A stretch of DNA of 38,354 nt. Source: a virus. Below the pieces are notes generated by a model. That model ran no database searches, was not told the origin of the DNA, and saw only the letters and a list, made by a program, of their open reading frames with translations. Shown here in pieces: positions 1 through 7,731 of this stretch. Positions within the stretch are counted from its first letter, which is position 1. Each line of letters starts with the position of its first letter. The stretch is from the IMG/VR virus record IMGVR_UViG_3300046514_000499, positions 1 to 38,354 of that record; one strand, written 5' to 3'. The position numbers were made by a program, and so were the translations under genes.

Positions 1-5
1 GATCG

Positions 6-1298
6 TCATGGGGTTACGGGTCCTCCGTCGTCGAGATAGGCGGCGACAAACGCCGCGGCGACTTGCGGGACGATGGCGTTGCCGTAGCCGCGCAAGCGTC
101 CCACGCGGGCGGGTATCCCATGAGCCAGCGGGAATGTGCCGGGTTCAACTGGCCGGAATTTCCCGTCGCGGCAGGGGAGCCAGTCGCAGGCGGACCAGTG
201 AGATACGCCGGGCGCGCCAGCTGATCGATTCGGTTGCGAAACTTCCCCGACGTGTCGAAGGCTTCCTGCGCCATCCCCGGCGTGTCCTTCCAGTCGCGGG
301 AGAAGCACGTCGACCAGCCCACCGGCAGGGTCGCTAGATGGACTGTGTCGTCCAGATTCCTCGGTGACTTCGGTCGGAAGTGGCGTGATGCTTGACCGCC
401 CCGATTCGATCCGTCGCGGGCCTGTGGTGTAGGCCAAGTCAACTTCGCCGCATCGGTCAACGTCGTCCCGGCGTGTCGCGTCGCCGTCACGGGATAGGCC
501 GCAGCCCCTGAACTCCGACTGTCCTCGACGGTGGTCGTCGGCCAGCCCGTGAGGGTCGCCGCCATACTCAGCGTCAGTCCGAAGCCGTTCCCGCTGATCC
601 CCCGCGCCCGTTGCTCCTGGCGACGCGCCTCCCACTGGCGGTCGGTATCGTTCTGCGGACCCGCATTCGGAGTGGGCCACCCCAGCAAGGTCGCCGCCTG
701 ATTCAGATCCTGCGGGCCGCCCTTGCGCGCCATCTCCTTCGCGCTCCCGTCGGCCGTCCGCACATTCTTCTCGTCGTCGTCGGTCTGGCGCGCGGTCGGC
801 CACCCACCACAGCCGTTGTCGAAGGTGCGGCGCCCCGACGCTGTGTGCGCCCAGTACGACCGCCCCGATGGCGTAGCCTTCCGCCTCCACGTCTGTTGAT
901 ACAAGGTCGAGCCAGCCGTGGCCAATCGCGTTTGCAACCTGCTCGCCAAAAATGCGGTCAGGACGACACTGGCGGATGAGCCGATGCCAGATGGGCCAGA
1001 GGTGTCGGTCGTCGGCGTGGCCGCGCTGTTTCCCCGCTGCCGAGAACGGCTGGCAGGGGCAACTGCCGGTCCAGACGGGCCGGTCGGCGGGCCATCCGGC
1101 GAGGGTGAGGGCGTAGGCCCAGCCGCCGATCCCGGCGAAGAAGTGACACTGGGTGAAGCCGGTAAGGTCGGCGGGGGTAACGGTTTCGAGGCGTCGGTCA
1201 TCGACTTCGCCATCCGGGAGGTGTCCTTTGCTGATCAGGTCCCGCAGCCACTCAGCGGCGAACGGGTCGCACTCGTTGTAGTAGGCGAAGCGGTTCAC
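6..1298 (-). CDS. C5 cytosine DNA methyltransferase
   Basis: Transfers a methyl group from S-adenosylmethionine to carbon 5 of cytosine in DNA. All landmark motifs are visible: motif I FAGIGG (about residues 54-59), the catalytic-cysteine motif IV PCQPFS (81-86), motif VI as GEQV instead of the classic ENV (118-121), motif VIII LRQRLWW (about 159-165) and motif IX/X GYGNAIVPQ near the C terminus. The variable middle (about 175-390) would hold the target recognition domain; specificity cannot be read from it. I chose the GTG at 1298 because it overlaps the TGA of the upstream glycosyltransferase (GTGA), as at most junctions here; GTG at 1319 is possible. It is the last visible gene of the leftward operon. 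No partner restriction enzyme is visible, so self-protection against host restriction or an epigenetic role is more likely than a complete R-M system. Confidence 0.93.
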   Translation of the reverse strand: MNRFAYYNECDPFAAEWLRDLISKGHLPDGEVDDRRLETVTPADLTGFTQCHFFAGIGGWAYALTLAGWPADRPVWTGSCPCQPFSAAGKQRGHADDRHLWPIWHRLIRQCRPDRIFGEQVANAIGHGWLDLVSTDVEAEGYAIGAVVLGAHSVGAPHLRQRLWWVADRAPDRRRREECADGRREREGDGAQGRPAGSESGGDLAGVAHSECGSAERYRPPVGGASPGATGAGDQRERLRTDAEYGGDPHGLADDHRRGQSEFRGCGLSRDGDATRRDDVDRCGEVDLAYTTGPRRIESGRSSITPLPTEVTEESGRHSPSSDPAGGLVDVLLPRLEGHAGDGAGSLRHVGEVSQPNRSAGAPGVSHWSACDWLPCRDGKFRPVEPGTFPLAHGIPARVGRLRGYGNAIVPQVAAAFVAAYLDDGGPVTP

Positions 1299-2194
1299 GC
1301 CAGCACCCGTCGCCACCACGTCTCGGCGATCGTCGTCCAGTCAAACGTGGCCGTGACCCAGGCGCGTTCCTCACTCGAGACGGCCCGGTACGGCCCCGCC
1401 AAGACCGCCTCGAGCTGCCGGCGTACGTCCTCGGCCGCCCCTTCCTCGATATAGACCGCGTGCTCGCCCATCCACATGCGCGCATCCGGCCGGTTGAACA
1501 TGATCGGCCGGGCCCCACACGCCAGGCCCTCATAGGCCGGCAGCTCGAACCCTTCCGACCGGCGCAGGCCGCTCACGTACTGGGCGCGGCTCCACCGCTT
1601 GGCCAGTTCCACGTCGTCCATGCCGGACTGGGCGACGATGACCCGGCCGGGCGGCGTCGCGACGGTGATGGCACTCGCCGGCCCGAGGTGAAACTGCGGC
1701 AGCGCGTGCGGGGTGGCGAAGACCGCCTGCGCGACCTCGTTGAGGCATTCCTGGTCGGCGACGTACCCGCTCGTCGCGACCGAGAAGTGCCGCGCGCACC
1801 CGCACGGGCGGAAGACCGTCGTGTCGACGCCCAGTGGCGAGAGGTGGAAGTCGATCCCAGCGCGGTCGATGCCCTCGACGTCGAGCATCCACGCCAGGTC
1901 GTAGCAGCTACTCACGAGCGCCGCCTGCGCCCAGAGGGCCGTCCAGTCGAGCGGCGTCCCGCGGGCGGTGCGGTAGCAGTGCTGCCAGAGGGCGACCGTC
2001 GTGCCGGCCGCCCGGAGGCGCGCGACGAGCGGGGCGACGTCCTCGATCCCGATGAGGTGCAGGAGCGCCAGGTCGGCCGCCTCCCACGTCGGGACGATCG
2101 TCACGCCGGCCGGGGCGTGGTCGGCGAGTGCCCGGCCGAGCCGGTGCATGGACAGCGAGAGGGTGGCGGGGATCGGGGCGACGCAGACCTTCAT
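1295..2194 (-). CDS. GT4-type glycosyltransferase (GT-B fold)
   Basis: Predicted retaining glycosyltransferase of the GT4 / 'group 1' type, moving a sugar from an activated donor to an unknown acceptor. The C-terminal half contains SEGFELPAYEGLACGA, where E-x7-E is the donor-binding signature of GT4 enzymes, followed by a typical 'ARPIMFNRPD' strand. At 299 residues it is short for a two-domain GT-B enzyme (usually 350-400), mainly in the N-terminal domain. Start ATG at 2194 is set by an ATGA overlap with the preceding GT-A gene; an upstream in-frame extension to 2305 reads like out-of-frame sequence. It sits between another glycosyltransferase and the DNA methyltransferase, so its acceptor may be a glycan, a virion protein or modified DNA. 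Family firm, substrate unknown. Confidence 0.85.
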   Translation of the reverse strand: MKVCVAPIPATLSLSMHRLGRALADHAPAGVTIVPTWEAADLALLHLIGIEDVAPLVARLRAAGTTVALWQHCYRTARGTPLDWTALWAQAALVSSCYDLAWMLDVEGIDRAGIDFHLSPLGVDTTVFRPCGCARHFSVATSGYVADQECLNEVAQAVFATPHALPQFHLGPASAITVATPPGRVIVAQSGMDDVELAKRWSRAQYVSGLRRSEGFELPAYEGLACGARPIMFNRPDARMWMGEHAVYIEEGAAEDVRRQLEAVLAGPYRAVSSEERAWVTATFDWTTIAETWWRRVLA

Positions 2195-2943
2195 GGGTGA
2201 GCTTCCTCGTTCGGGAGGCCGACAAATCCGTCGTGCGGGTGCTCGACGCGCGCGCCGGTGTCCAACCAGACTTTGTGGCCCATCCCGTGCGCCACCGTGC
2301 ACCACTCGACAATCGCGCCGCCGTCGACAATGCGCACGTCGCGGGCGACCGGGCGACTCATCGCGACGACCGAGCCGACGCTACTCATCTCGACCAGCGC
2401 CCCGACCGCGTGGGCGGTGACGTACGCCGGCGGCAGGTGCGGCGGCACGCTATCAATCCGGCGCCCGTCGAGGAGGCGACAGCCCCACGTATCGTAGTAC
2501 GCGACGCCCGCGTGGGTCATCGGCGCGACGATGGCGGCGAGCTTCTGGTCAACGTGCGACGCGAGCTGGAGGATCGTGTCGGCCGTCCAGTGCAGGTCAC
2601 TCTCCACCCAGACGACGACGTGCGCCTTCGTCCCGGTCGCGACGTCGAGCACGCGGTTGAAAATCGTCGAGAGCCCGGCGAGGCGTGCCGGTTCCTCGGT
2701 CGACCCCCAGAACGGGCCGCCGTGCGAGACGTCCATGACGAGCGTCCGCCGGTGCCACGCTTTCGCGCGCTCGGCTTCCTGCACGAGGGCGAGGCGCGTG
2801 TGGTCCTTCGAGTCGCCCTCGGCGATGACGACGGTGAGCGGCGCGGAGAGGCGGCGTTCGAGCGCGCCGACTTGGCGGTGGAAGCGGGCGAGGGTGCCGC
2901 GGCTGGCGGCGTCGCGGACCATCGTACAGAGGGTGAGCGTCAT
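2191..2943 (-). CDS. GT-A fold glycosyltransferase
   Basis: A 250-residue protein with the layout of a small GT-A nucleotide-sugar transferase: an N-terminal Rossmann-like start (MTLTLCTMVRDA, then LTVVIAEGDSKDHT) and a metal-binding acidic motif in VVVWVESDLHW around residues 110-120, equivalent to the DXD motif. The general look resembles Anp1/GT62-like and GT2-like enzymes, but I cannot place the family exactly. The C-terminal part has a conserved-looking HGMGHKVWLDTGARVEH segment typical of GT-A enzymes, where a late histidine often binds metal. It overlaps its neighbours by ATGA on both sides and is translated as part of the leftward operon. It probably works in the same pathway as the two GT4 enzymes, the sugar aminotransferase and the acyltransferase. 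Confidence 0.78.
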   Translation of the reverse strand: MTLTLCTMVRDAASRGTLARFHRQVGALERRLSAPLTVVIAEGDSKDHTRLALVQEAERAKAWHRRTLVMDVSHGGPFWGSTEEPARLAGLSTIFNRVLDVATGTKAHVVVWVESDLHWTADTILQLASHVDQKLAAIVAPMTHAGVAYYDTWGCRLLDGRRIDSVPPHLPPAYVTAHAVGALVEMSSVGSVVAMSRPVARDVRIVDGGAIVEWCTVAHGMGHKVWLDTGARVEHPHDGFVGLPNEEAHP

Positions 2944-3257
2944 GGCTGGGGCGTCTCCTCGGGAGGATGCGGAACCGGGCGGAGCGTGACGACGCGGCCG
3001 TCGGTCAACAGAAGCTGGACGGTGTCGGTCTCAAGGGACGGCGCCACTGTATGCACGTGCCCGCTGACGACCCCTCCCTGTGCGCAGAGCAGGGCGAGCG
3101 CGCGTGTGAGCAGGGCATTCTCGCGCTCGGCCGCCTCGGTGCGTCGGGCCATATCGATCAATTTGCGATACACAGGAGCTCCCCATTCTGGATAGCCGCG
3201 CTGTGCATCGGCTTCCAACTGGTCCAACTCCGCCGCCGAGAGCGTCCGGTCAGTCAT
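2940..3257 (-). CDS. Hypothetical protein, 105 aa
   Basis: Small soluble protein joined by ATGA overlaps to the genes on both sides (start ATG 3257, stop inside the next start at 2943). It begins with a likely alpha-helical, charged segment (MTDRTLSAAELDQLEADAQR, then a second helix around residues 30-55) and ends in a beta-rich, proline-tailed region. I do not recognise a family. Its opening resembles that of the next gene upstream (MTDTRYSAEELREWAQ), so the two may be related small phage proteins. No catalytic motif is visible. Confidence 0.75.
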   Translation of the reverse strand: MTDRTLSAAELDQLEADAQRGYPEWGAPVYRKLIDMARRTEAAERENALLTRALALLCAQGGVVSGHVHTVAPSLETDTVQLLLTDGRVVTLRPVPHPPEETPQP

Positions 3258-3574
3258 GCGTCACCTCGGGAGAGCCGGTCGAGTTCAGCCAGCGCGTTGC
3301 GATAGGACGCGCATTCCAAACAGGCGCACGGTTCAGATTGTGACTTGACCAGCCACGCCCGAATCCCCGCCAGCGTCTCTGAATCTCTGGCGGCTTGGTT
3401 GAGCATGGCCGATGTGACGGGTTTGTCGTTGCTTGCTGACTCTTGTGCCCACTCCCGCAGTTCCTCCGCCGAGTAGCGCGTGTCCGTCATGGGCGGCCTC
3501 GATGCAGTTTGCGCGGCTCGTTTCGACGCTTCCAGTTCCACCGCGTCCTGTGCGTCCCGTGGATAGTCGCTCAT
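3254..3574 (-). CDS. Hypothetical protein with CxC/C cysteine cluster, 106 aa
   Basis: Start ATG 3574 is fixed by an ATGA overlap with the gene at 3571. The protein is hydrophilic and helical, with a small cysteine group (EPCACLECASYRNAL, about residues 82-96) that could bind a metal, although only three cysteines are close together. The middle (MTDTRYSAEELREWAQ) resembles the N terminus of the downstream 105-residue protein, suggesting an old duplication. Function unknown; it is one of a run of small operon genes that phages often use to modify host functions. Confidence 0.72.
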   Translation of the reverse strand: MSDYPRDAQDAVELEASKRAAQTASRPPMTDTRYSAEELREWAQESASNDKPVTSAMLNQAARDSETLAGIRAWLVKSQSEPCACLECASYRNALAELDRLSRGDA

Positions 3575-3954
3575 CGTCGCCCCGCCTTCGGTTCCGGCCC
3601 CGCGAACTCGCGCACGAGACGGCGCAGGTCGTCGAGCGTGTTGTCGCACACAAACAGGCCGTTGGCTCCGTTAGGGTTCAGGCCCAGATACGCGATGGCC
3701 CAATCGTTGATGCTTGTGTTGGCCTTGGTTGCGTATGCGTAATCGGGATTCACTTGTCGGGCGTTCTCTGCCGCCCATCCCGCGAAACAATGCGCGGTGC
3801 CGCACGCATGGCCGCTTGCGTCTCGGATGAAGTGGCCGAAACTAGTCTGGTCCCACACGGCACCCTTCACCTTCCCAGCGGCGACTTTTTCCACCGTCCT
3901 GAGCGTCTGCCAGAGGCGGCGGCGGTAGCGGAGCGCGAGGGGCTTAGCGGGCAT
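3571..3954 (-). CDS. Hypothetical phage protein with CGTAHCFAGWA motif, 127 aa
   Basis: I recognise the motif CGTAHCFAGWA (about residues 51-61): similar CGTxxCxAGxA cores occur in many small uncharacterised phage proteins. The two cysteines and one histidine could bind a metal. The C-terminal part contains DWAIAYLGLNPNGANGLFVC followed by a charged helix and a basic tail (GPEPKAGRR). Start is the ATG at 3954; the codon just before it is a TTG and less likely. It overlaps the upstream nucleotidyltransferase gene by 11 bases and the next gene by ATGA. The function of this family is, as far as I know, not established. Confidence 0.75.
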   Translation of the reverse strand: MPAKPLALRYRRRLWQTLRTVEKVAAGKVKGAVWDQTSFGHFIRDASGHACGTAHCFAGWAAENARQVNPDYAYATKANTSINDWAIAYLGLNPNGANGLFVCDNTLDDLRRLVREFAGPEPKAGRR

Positions 3955-4471
3955 CAACGGGCTCCTTCTTCGGCATCGTCAAACCGATGGCGCTCCGGCC
4001 GTGGCCGTCAGAGATAGCGTGCCGTGCATTCGCGACGCTCTGCGGCTGGATCTGAAAGTCAATCGGCAGGCCTGTTCGCAGCGACAAGTATTCCGAGATC
4101 GACACGGTGAACAGGAGCCATCGCGCGTTATGCTCGTAATGGTTCACCGAGTAGCAATCTGGAAACTCAGCCATAAAGGCGTCGTCATCGAGAATGAGGC
4201 GCACATCCACGTCTCGCCAGTCCGGGCGCACGAGTGCCGAACCCACGAGATAGCAGCCGCCGACACCTTCATACGCGCCGAACGCGGAGCACACAGGGCG
4301 AATGGCCTCTTCCAGTTTGAACACGGCCGGAGCGCCGATGTGGTTCGCCTTGTGGCGTGTGGCTGTTACGCCGGGAATATCGTAGATGTCGCTCCCGCAC
4401 GCTGGACAGCGATCCGGGGTATTTGCCCCGCTCCACGTCGTCTGGCATTCAGCGCAGCGTTTCGTGGTCAT
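3944..4471 (-). CDS. Zinc-ribbon nucleotidyltransferase-like protein, 175 aa
   Basis: The N terminus is a four-cysteine zinc ribbon (CAEC at residues 6-9, CPAC at 22-25). It is followed by a minimal polymerase-beta-type nucleotidyltransferase core: GSAL, then after eight residues DVDVRLIL (roughly 77-94), with a later acidic residue in the strand PIDFQIQ (about 138-144). That is the G-S-x...D-x-D...D arrangement used to bind metal and NTP. Such enzymes add nucleotides to RNA, proteins or small molecules; the target here is unknown. Start ATG 4471 makes an ATGA overlap with the upstream gene. The arrangement also resembles MNT-type antitoxin nucleotidyltransferases, but no HEPN partner is visible, so a toxin-antitoxin role is not supported. 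Confidence 0.72.
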   Translation of the reverse strand: MTTKRCAECQTTWSGANTPDRCPACGSDIYDIPGVTATRHKANHIGAPAVFKLEEAIRPVCSAFGAYEGVGGCYLVGSALVRPDWRDVDVRLILDDDAFMAEFPDCYSVNHYEHNARWLLFTVSISEYLSLRTGLPIDFQIQPQSVANARHAISDGHGRSAIGLTMPKKEPVDAR

Positions 4472-4671
4472 CGCTCCTCCGGCTCGGCACGCTCGACTTC
4501 TGCGACGATGGCGCGGGCGAGACCAACAGACAGCATCGTGATGGATTGCATCCACTCCGCGACACCTTCAGCGCCTCGGTATCCACTGCTGTTCATGTCT
4601 TCCTTGGATGCCAGCCCACTCGCAATCGTCGCCGCCATCTGCGCCACGGTCTGCGCGTCGGGCTTAGCCAC
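4468..4671 (-). CDS. Small hypothetical protein, 67 aa
   Basis: Start GTG 4671 is chosen because an excellent Shine-Dalgarno (AAGGAGG, seven bases upstream) precedes it in the repeated junction sequence GCGAAGGAGGCCGACCGTG; longer in-frame extensions would read through that ribosome-binding site. The protein is mostly helical (AQTVAQMAATIASGLASKED, then a second helix with EWMQSITMLSVGLARAIVAE) and acidic at its end. Function unknown. It overlaps the upstream small gene by eight bases and the downstream nucleotidyltransferase by ATGA. Confidence 0.68.
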   Translation of the reverse strand: MAKPDAQTVAQMAATIASGLASKEDMNSSGYRGAEGVAEWMQSITMLSVGLARAIVAEVERAEPEER

Positions 4672-4855
4672 GGTCGGCCTCCTTCGCCAGTTGAAGCGCA
4701 CGCATCACGGCATCAAGGTCGCGCGTGTCGAACTCGATACGGCCGCACAGGTTATCCGTGCCAGCATCCACCGACGCCTCGTCAATCACGAGCGCAATAG
4801 ATGCGCTGCGAATCTCTACCGACACGCGCGGCGTCACATCAATCACCAGTCCCAC
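4664..4855 (-). CDS. Small hypothetical protein ending AKEADRG, 63 aa
   Basis: Starts at GTG 4855, seven bases after the AAGGAGG of a second copy of GCGAAGGAGGCCGACCGTG. The predicted protein alternates beta strands and short helices (LVIDVTPRVSVEIRSASIAL; then RIEFDTRDLDAVMRALQLAK). Its last seven residues, AKEADRG, are simply the translation of the ribosome-binding site of the next gene, and the neighbouring proteins end almost identically. No family recognised. Confidence 0.66.
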   Translation of the reverse strand: MGLVIDVTPRVSVEIRSASIALVIDEASVDAGTDNLCGRIEFDTRDLDAVMRALQLAKEADRG

Positions 4856-5024
4856 GGTCGGCCTCCTTCGCGCTCAACTGGCCGTCCTTGAAGCAGGCGT
4901 CGTCACGCTCGCGCGTCAGTTCCTCGATGCGCGCTTTGTAGACGGCGATGGCGCCCCCGAGTTGGCCGAGGTCGCCCATTAGCTTCGCCAACTGCTCCAC
5001 TTCGCGTGCTTCTCTGCTATTCAC
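4839..5024 (-). CDS. Small coiled-coil protein, 61 aa
   Basis: Starts at GTG 5024 after the third copy of the AAGGAGG junction motif. Nearly the whole protein is a predicted charged helix with heptad-like spacing (AREVEQLAKLMGDLGQLGGA, then ARIEELTRERDDA), so a short dimeric coiled coil is likely. The tail SAKEADRGTGD is again encoded by the next gene's ribosome-binding site. Function unknown. Confidence 0.66.
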   Translation of the reverse strand: MNSREAREVEQLAKLMGDLGQLGGAIAVYKARIEELTRERDDACFKDGQLSAKEADRGTGD

Positions 5025-5469
5025 GGTCGGCCTCCTTCGCGGCGGGCGGCTCGGGGAGCAGTGCATTGAGAATCACCGTGCGCCAATCCCGCAGTTCCTC
5101 CCGCAGCCGCGCGATCGTCGCGTCCCGATCGGCGAGGGCGGCCTCGGCCTTGTCCGCACGCCGCCGATGGCCCTTCATCTCACGCACGAGTTCAATCGTG
5201 TTGGTGTCTAGCGTGCGCTCGGCGTCGGCCAGCGCCGCCGTCAGCCGCGCGTTCGCCTCCTGCTGCCGCGCGAGGGCGTCGAGGAGCGCGAGGTGATCCC
5301 GCTCAAGCTGCTCAAGGTTCAGGCAGGATGAGCACACGCGGTCGGGTTGTGAATGGTCGCAACCCGCCACGTCGCAGCGGCTAATCGCCGTGGCGATCAC
5401 CTCGCCCACTTTGGCCCGCATCGCCGCCCAGTCCGCCGCCGTCAGGTCCGGCCGTGGCGCGTCCGTCAT
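5017..5469 (-). CDS. Coiled-coil protein with cysteine pair, 150 aa
   Basis: Start ATG 5469 overlaps the stop of the acyltransferase gene (ATGA). An N-terminal helical segment is followed by a possible metal site (CDVAGCDHSQPDRVCSSC, about residues 32-49: four cysteines and a histidine), then a long coiled coil to about residue 130 (LEQLERDHLALLDALARQQE and onward). It ends PPAAKEADRE, where AKEADR is encoded by the downstream ribosome-binding site. A structural or DNA-associated accessory protein is plausible, but no family is recognised. Confidence 0.7.
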   Translation of the reverse strand: MTDAPRPDLTAADWAAMRAKVGEVIATAISRCDVAGCDHSQPDRVCSSCLNLEQLERDHLALLDALARQQEANARLTAALADAERTLDTNTIELVREMKGHRRRADKAEAALADRDATIARLREELRDWRTVILNALLPEPPAAKEADRE

Positions 5470-6311
5470 CGCCCCCTCCGCTTCAGCACGGCCGGCGTTC
5501 CGGCCCACAGTTCGTCTTCACCCGTCACCGTCCCGGCCTTCAGCACACTCCCAGCCGCCAGCACGCTCCGCGCGCCCAGCACGCACCCCGGGAGCAGGAT
5601 CGCGCCGGCGTAGAGCGTCGAGAAGGGTTGCATCCACGCGAAGCTCCGCACGTTCACGACGCCGGGCTGGATGGCCGAGCAGCCGACCTCAGAGGGGACG
5701 GCCGAGCCCGACACGATCTTCGCGCCTGAGCCGGTTGACGCGCCTTCTTCCAGGATGGTGATGCCACCGCCGATCCCCAGGTGGCAGAAGCTGGCGACGT
5801 GGACGCGCGGACCCAGCACCATGCCGAGGCCGGCCTCGAGCTTCACGAAGTCGTCGATCCGGGGCGTGTCCTTCGCCACGACGAGCGCCGCCGGATTCAC
5901 GACGAAGAGCTGCGCGCCGCCGGTATCGACGTGCGCGGGCCCGGCGGCGGTCCCGGCGAAATAGTAGTCGTGGTCCTGGGTCGCCTCGACGTGCCGGATG
6001 GCCATGTAGGCGGCGGCCCGCTCCTTCCACGTGGCCGGCGGTGCCATCGCGACGTCGTCCGCCGCGTGAATGGTGAGCGCCGGTATCTCGGTGAAGGCGC
6101 GCTGGACCTGGGCGCCTGCTTGGAGCGATCGGTGCGCCTGCTCAACGGCGCCTGGGGTGTCAAACGGCCCCTGCATGAACCGGCCGATGCTGCCGCCCAT
6201 GCGCACGCGCAGGTACCAGCCCGGCGCCCGCCCCGTCTCGGTCCCGTACAGGTACACCGCGTCGGTCGAGTCATCGAGCGGATACACACGGCCTTCTCTC
6301 ATGGGGGTCAT
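5466..6311 (-). CDS. Left-handed beta-helix acyltransferase
   Basis: The C-terminal half (about residues 150-281) has the hexapeptide-repeat rhythm of a left-handed parallel beta-helix: VVAKDTPRIDDFVKLEAGLG, then HVASFCHLGIGGGITILEEG, continuing to the typical closing loop LWAGTPAVLKRRGR (compare the GxPAkxxxxR end of sugar O/N-acetyltransferases). A histidine in SFCHLG could be the catalytic base. The first 110-150 residues form a separate domain I do not recognise. Start ATG 6311 overlaps the stop of the DegT aminotransferase gene. The pairing suggests the aminotransferase makes an amino sugar nucleotide that this enzyme N-acylates, as in FdtB/FdtC-, QdtB/QdtC- and WbpE/WbpD-type pathways. 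Donor and substrate are inferred. Confidence 0.82.
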   Translation of the reverse strand: MTPMREGRVYPLDDSTDAVYLYGTETGRAPGWYLRVRMGGSIGRFMQGPFDTPGAVEQAHRSLQAGAQVQRAFTEIPALTIHAADDVAMAPPATWKERAAAYMAIRHVEATQDHDYYFAGTAAGPAHVDTGGAQLFVVNPAALVVAKDTPRIDDFVKLEAGLGMVLGPRVHVASFCHLGIGGGITILEEGASTGSGAKIVSGSAVPSEVGCSAIQPGVVNVRSFAWMQPFSTLYAGAILLPGCVLGARSVLAAGSVLKAGTVTGEDELWAGTPAVLKRRGR

Positions 6312-7408
6312 CGGGAGTGTTCCTCCAGCCAGCCGAGGACGACGTCGCACACTTCATCAACCTCGCCCTCAGTCATCTCGGCGTACAGCGGCAGCACGAT
6401 CCCGCGGGCGCTGATGTCCTCGGCCACCGGCAGCCGCTGGCGCGTCGCATGGACGCCCTCGCGGTGCAGGCACGGGAAGACCGGCCGACTCTCGATCCCG
6501 ACCGCGTCGAGCGCGGCCATCAGCCCGTCGCGCGAGACGTGCGGGGGGACCAGGCCGGCGAAGACCCAGGGTGCGGCTTCCACCCCGACTGGGGCGACCT
6601 GCGTCGCAAGCGTGTCCCCCAGCCGGTCGAAGTACTGGTTCTCGCGTGTACGCCGGCGGTCGAGGTGCGTCTCGATCGTCTCGACCTGCGCCAGCCCGAG
6701 CGCCGCCTGCAGGTTCGTCATGCGGTAGTTATACCCAACGACCGGGTGCACGTACCGCTGGGTGAGCGACTGGCCCTGGCCGCGGAGCTGGCGAATCAAC
6801 CGGGCGTCGTCATCGTCGTCGGTTGTGACCAGCCCACCTTCGCCGGTCGTCACGATCTTGTTCCCGTAGAAGCTGAAGACGTGGATCCCGCCGCGCCGGG
6901 TCAGCGGCCGGCCGTCGATCGTCGCGCCGAAGGCTTCGCAGGCGTCATACACGATGGCGTAGTCGGCGGCGTCGCTGCGCCAGAGGCCCGGCAGCCCGTA
7001 GAGGTCGACCGGGAGGAAGCCGTCGCCCATGTTCGTGCCGTCGGCGACGGTCGCGAGCCACGTTCCCGGGTCGACGTCGACGAAGTGCTTGGATGCGCCG
7101 CAGTACCAGATCGCATTCGCGCTGGCGACGTAGGTCAGCGGCGTCGTGAGAATCGTCGGCGCCGGCAGGCAATCCCAGCCGCCCCCGGCGACGAGTGCCG
7201 CCAGGTGCAGGCCGGCCGTGCCGCTACTGACCGCGATGGCGTGCTTCACCTGCAGGTACTGGGCGCAGCGCCACTCGAAGGACTCCACGTAGTCGCCCAT
7301 GGAGAGTTCGCGACGCGCGACGGCGCCCATGACGTAGTCAATCTCGTTCCCGAAGTACGCCGGCCGGCTCACCGGGATCCGGTACGGCTTCCTCGCCAGC
7401 CCGCTCAC
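6308..7408 (-). CDS. DegT/DnrJ/EryC1/StrS-family sugar aminotransferase
   Basis: PLP-dependent enzyme that transfers an amino group (usually from glutamate) to a keto-sugar nucleotide. The family signature is clear: SSGTAGLHLA (residues 61-70) for cofactor phosphate binding, VYDACEAFGA with the PLP-pyridine aspartate (D155), and FSFYGNKIVTTGEGG with the Schiff-base lysine K184. Length (366) is normal. The GTG at 7408 overlaps the upstream stop as GTGA. The keto-sugar substrate must come from the host or from genes outside the window, since no dehydratase or isomerase is visible here. The gene is followed immediately by the acyltransferase, implying sequential steps. Confidence 0.92.
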   Translation of the reverse strand: MSGLARKPYRIPVSRPAYFGNEIDYVMGAVARRELSMGDYVESFEWRCAQYLQVKHAIAVSSGTAGLHLAALVAGGGWDCLPAPTILTTPLTYVASANAIWYCGASKHFVDVDPGTWLATVADGTNMGDGFLPVDLYGLPGLWRSDAADYAIVYDACEAFGATIDGRPLTRRGGIHVFSFYGNKIVTTGEGGLVTTDDDDDARLIRQLRGQGQSLTQRYVHPVVGYNYRMTNLQAALGLAQVETIETHLDRRRTRENQYFDRLGDTLATQVAPVGVEAAPWVFAGLVPPHVSRDGLMAALDAVGIESRPVFPCLHREGVHATRQRLPVAEDISARGIVLPLYAEMTEGEVDEVCDVVLGWLEEHSR

Positions 7409-7731
7409 GAGACGACCTCGAGAAACGTCAACCCACCATGAATCTCGACCCGCGAGACCGGCAGCCGCTCGTCACAATGCGGGCAGCTCACCGTCAAATC
7501 CTCGTTCGGGTAGCGCACGACGTCGACCTTGAGCAACCGCGTCGCGCACGCCGGGCACTCGATCGGCGGGGCGAGCGTGTAGACCGCCTCGCTATCCCAG
7601 CCCAGGTCAACGCACAGTTCGACCACGTCGGTTTTCCCGCCGCCGGGGCGACTCCGCGCGTCGAGCCTGAGCGCCGCGAACACGACTGGGACGAGCAGAA
7701 TCGCCACGAGCAGCCAATCGCCGAGTGTCAT
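7405..7731 (-). CDS. Membrane-anchored zinc-ribbon protein, 108 aa
   Basis: Start ATG 7731 overlaps the helicase stop (ATGA). One N-terminal membrane segment (WLLVAILLVPVVFAALRL, about residues 6-23) is followed by a soluble domain with two CPxC knuckles, CPAC (about 60-63) and CPHC (about 84-87), which together make a rubredoxin-type zinc ribbon. Topology with the ribbon in the cytoplasm fits the basic residues after the membrane segment. Function unknown; it links the helicase and the sugar-modification genes in the operon. Confidence 0.75.
   Translation of the reverse strand: MTLGDWLLVAILLVPVVFAALRLDARSRPGGGKTDVVELCVDLGWDSEAVYTLAPPIECPACATRLLKVDVVRYPNEDLTVSCPHCDERLPVSRVEIHGGLTFLEVVS

Noticed and set aside
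6-1298. A complete restriction-modification system around the methyltransferase
   Set aside because: No restriction endonuclease-like gene is adjacent; the neighbour is a glycosyltransferase and the other side is outside the window.
2128-3195. A 355-codon plus-strand frame over the glycosyltransferase genes
   Set aside because: It crosses three coupled minus-strand genes and has no recognisable motif or ribosome-binding site.
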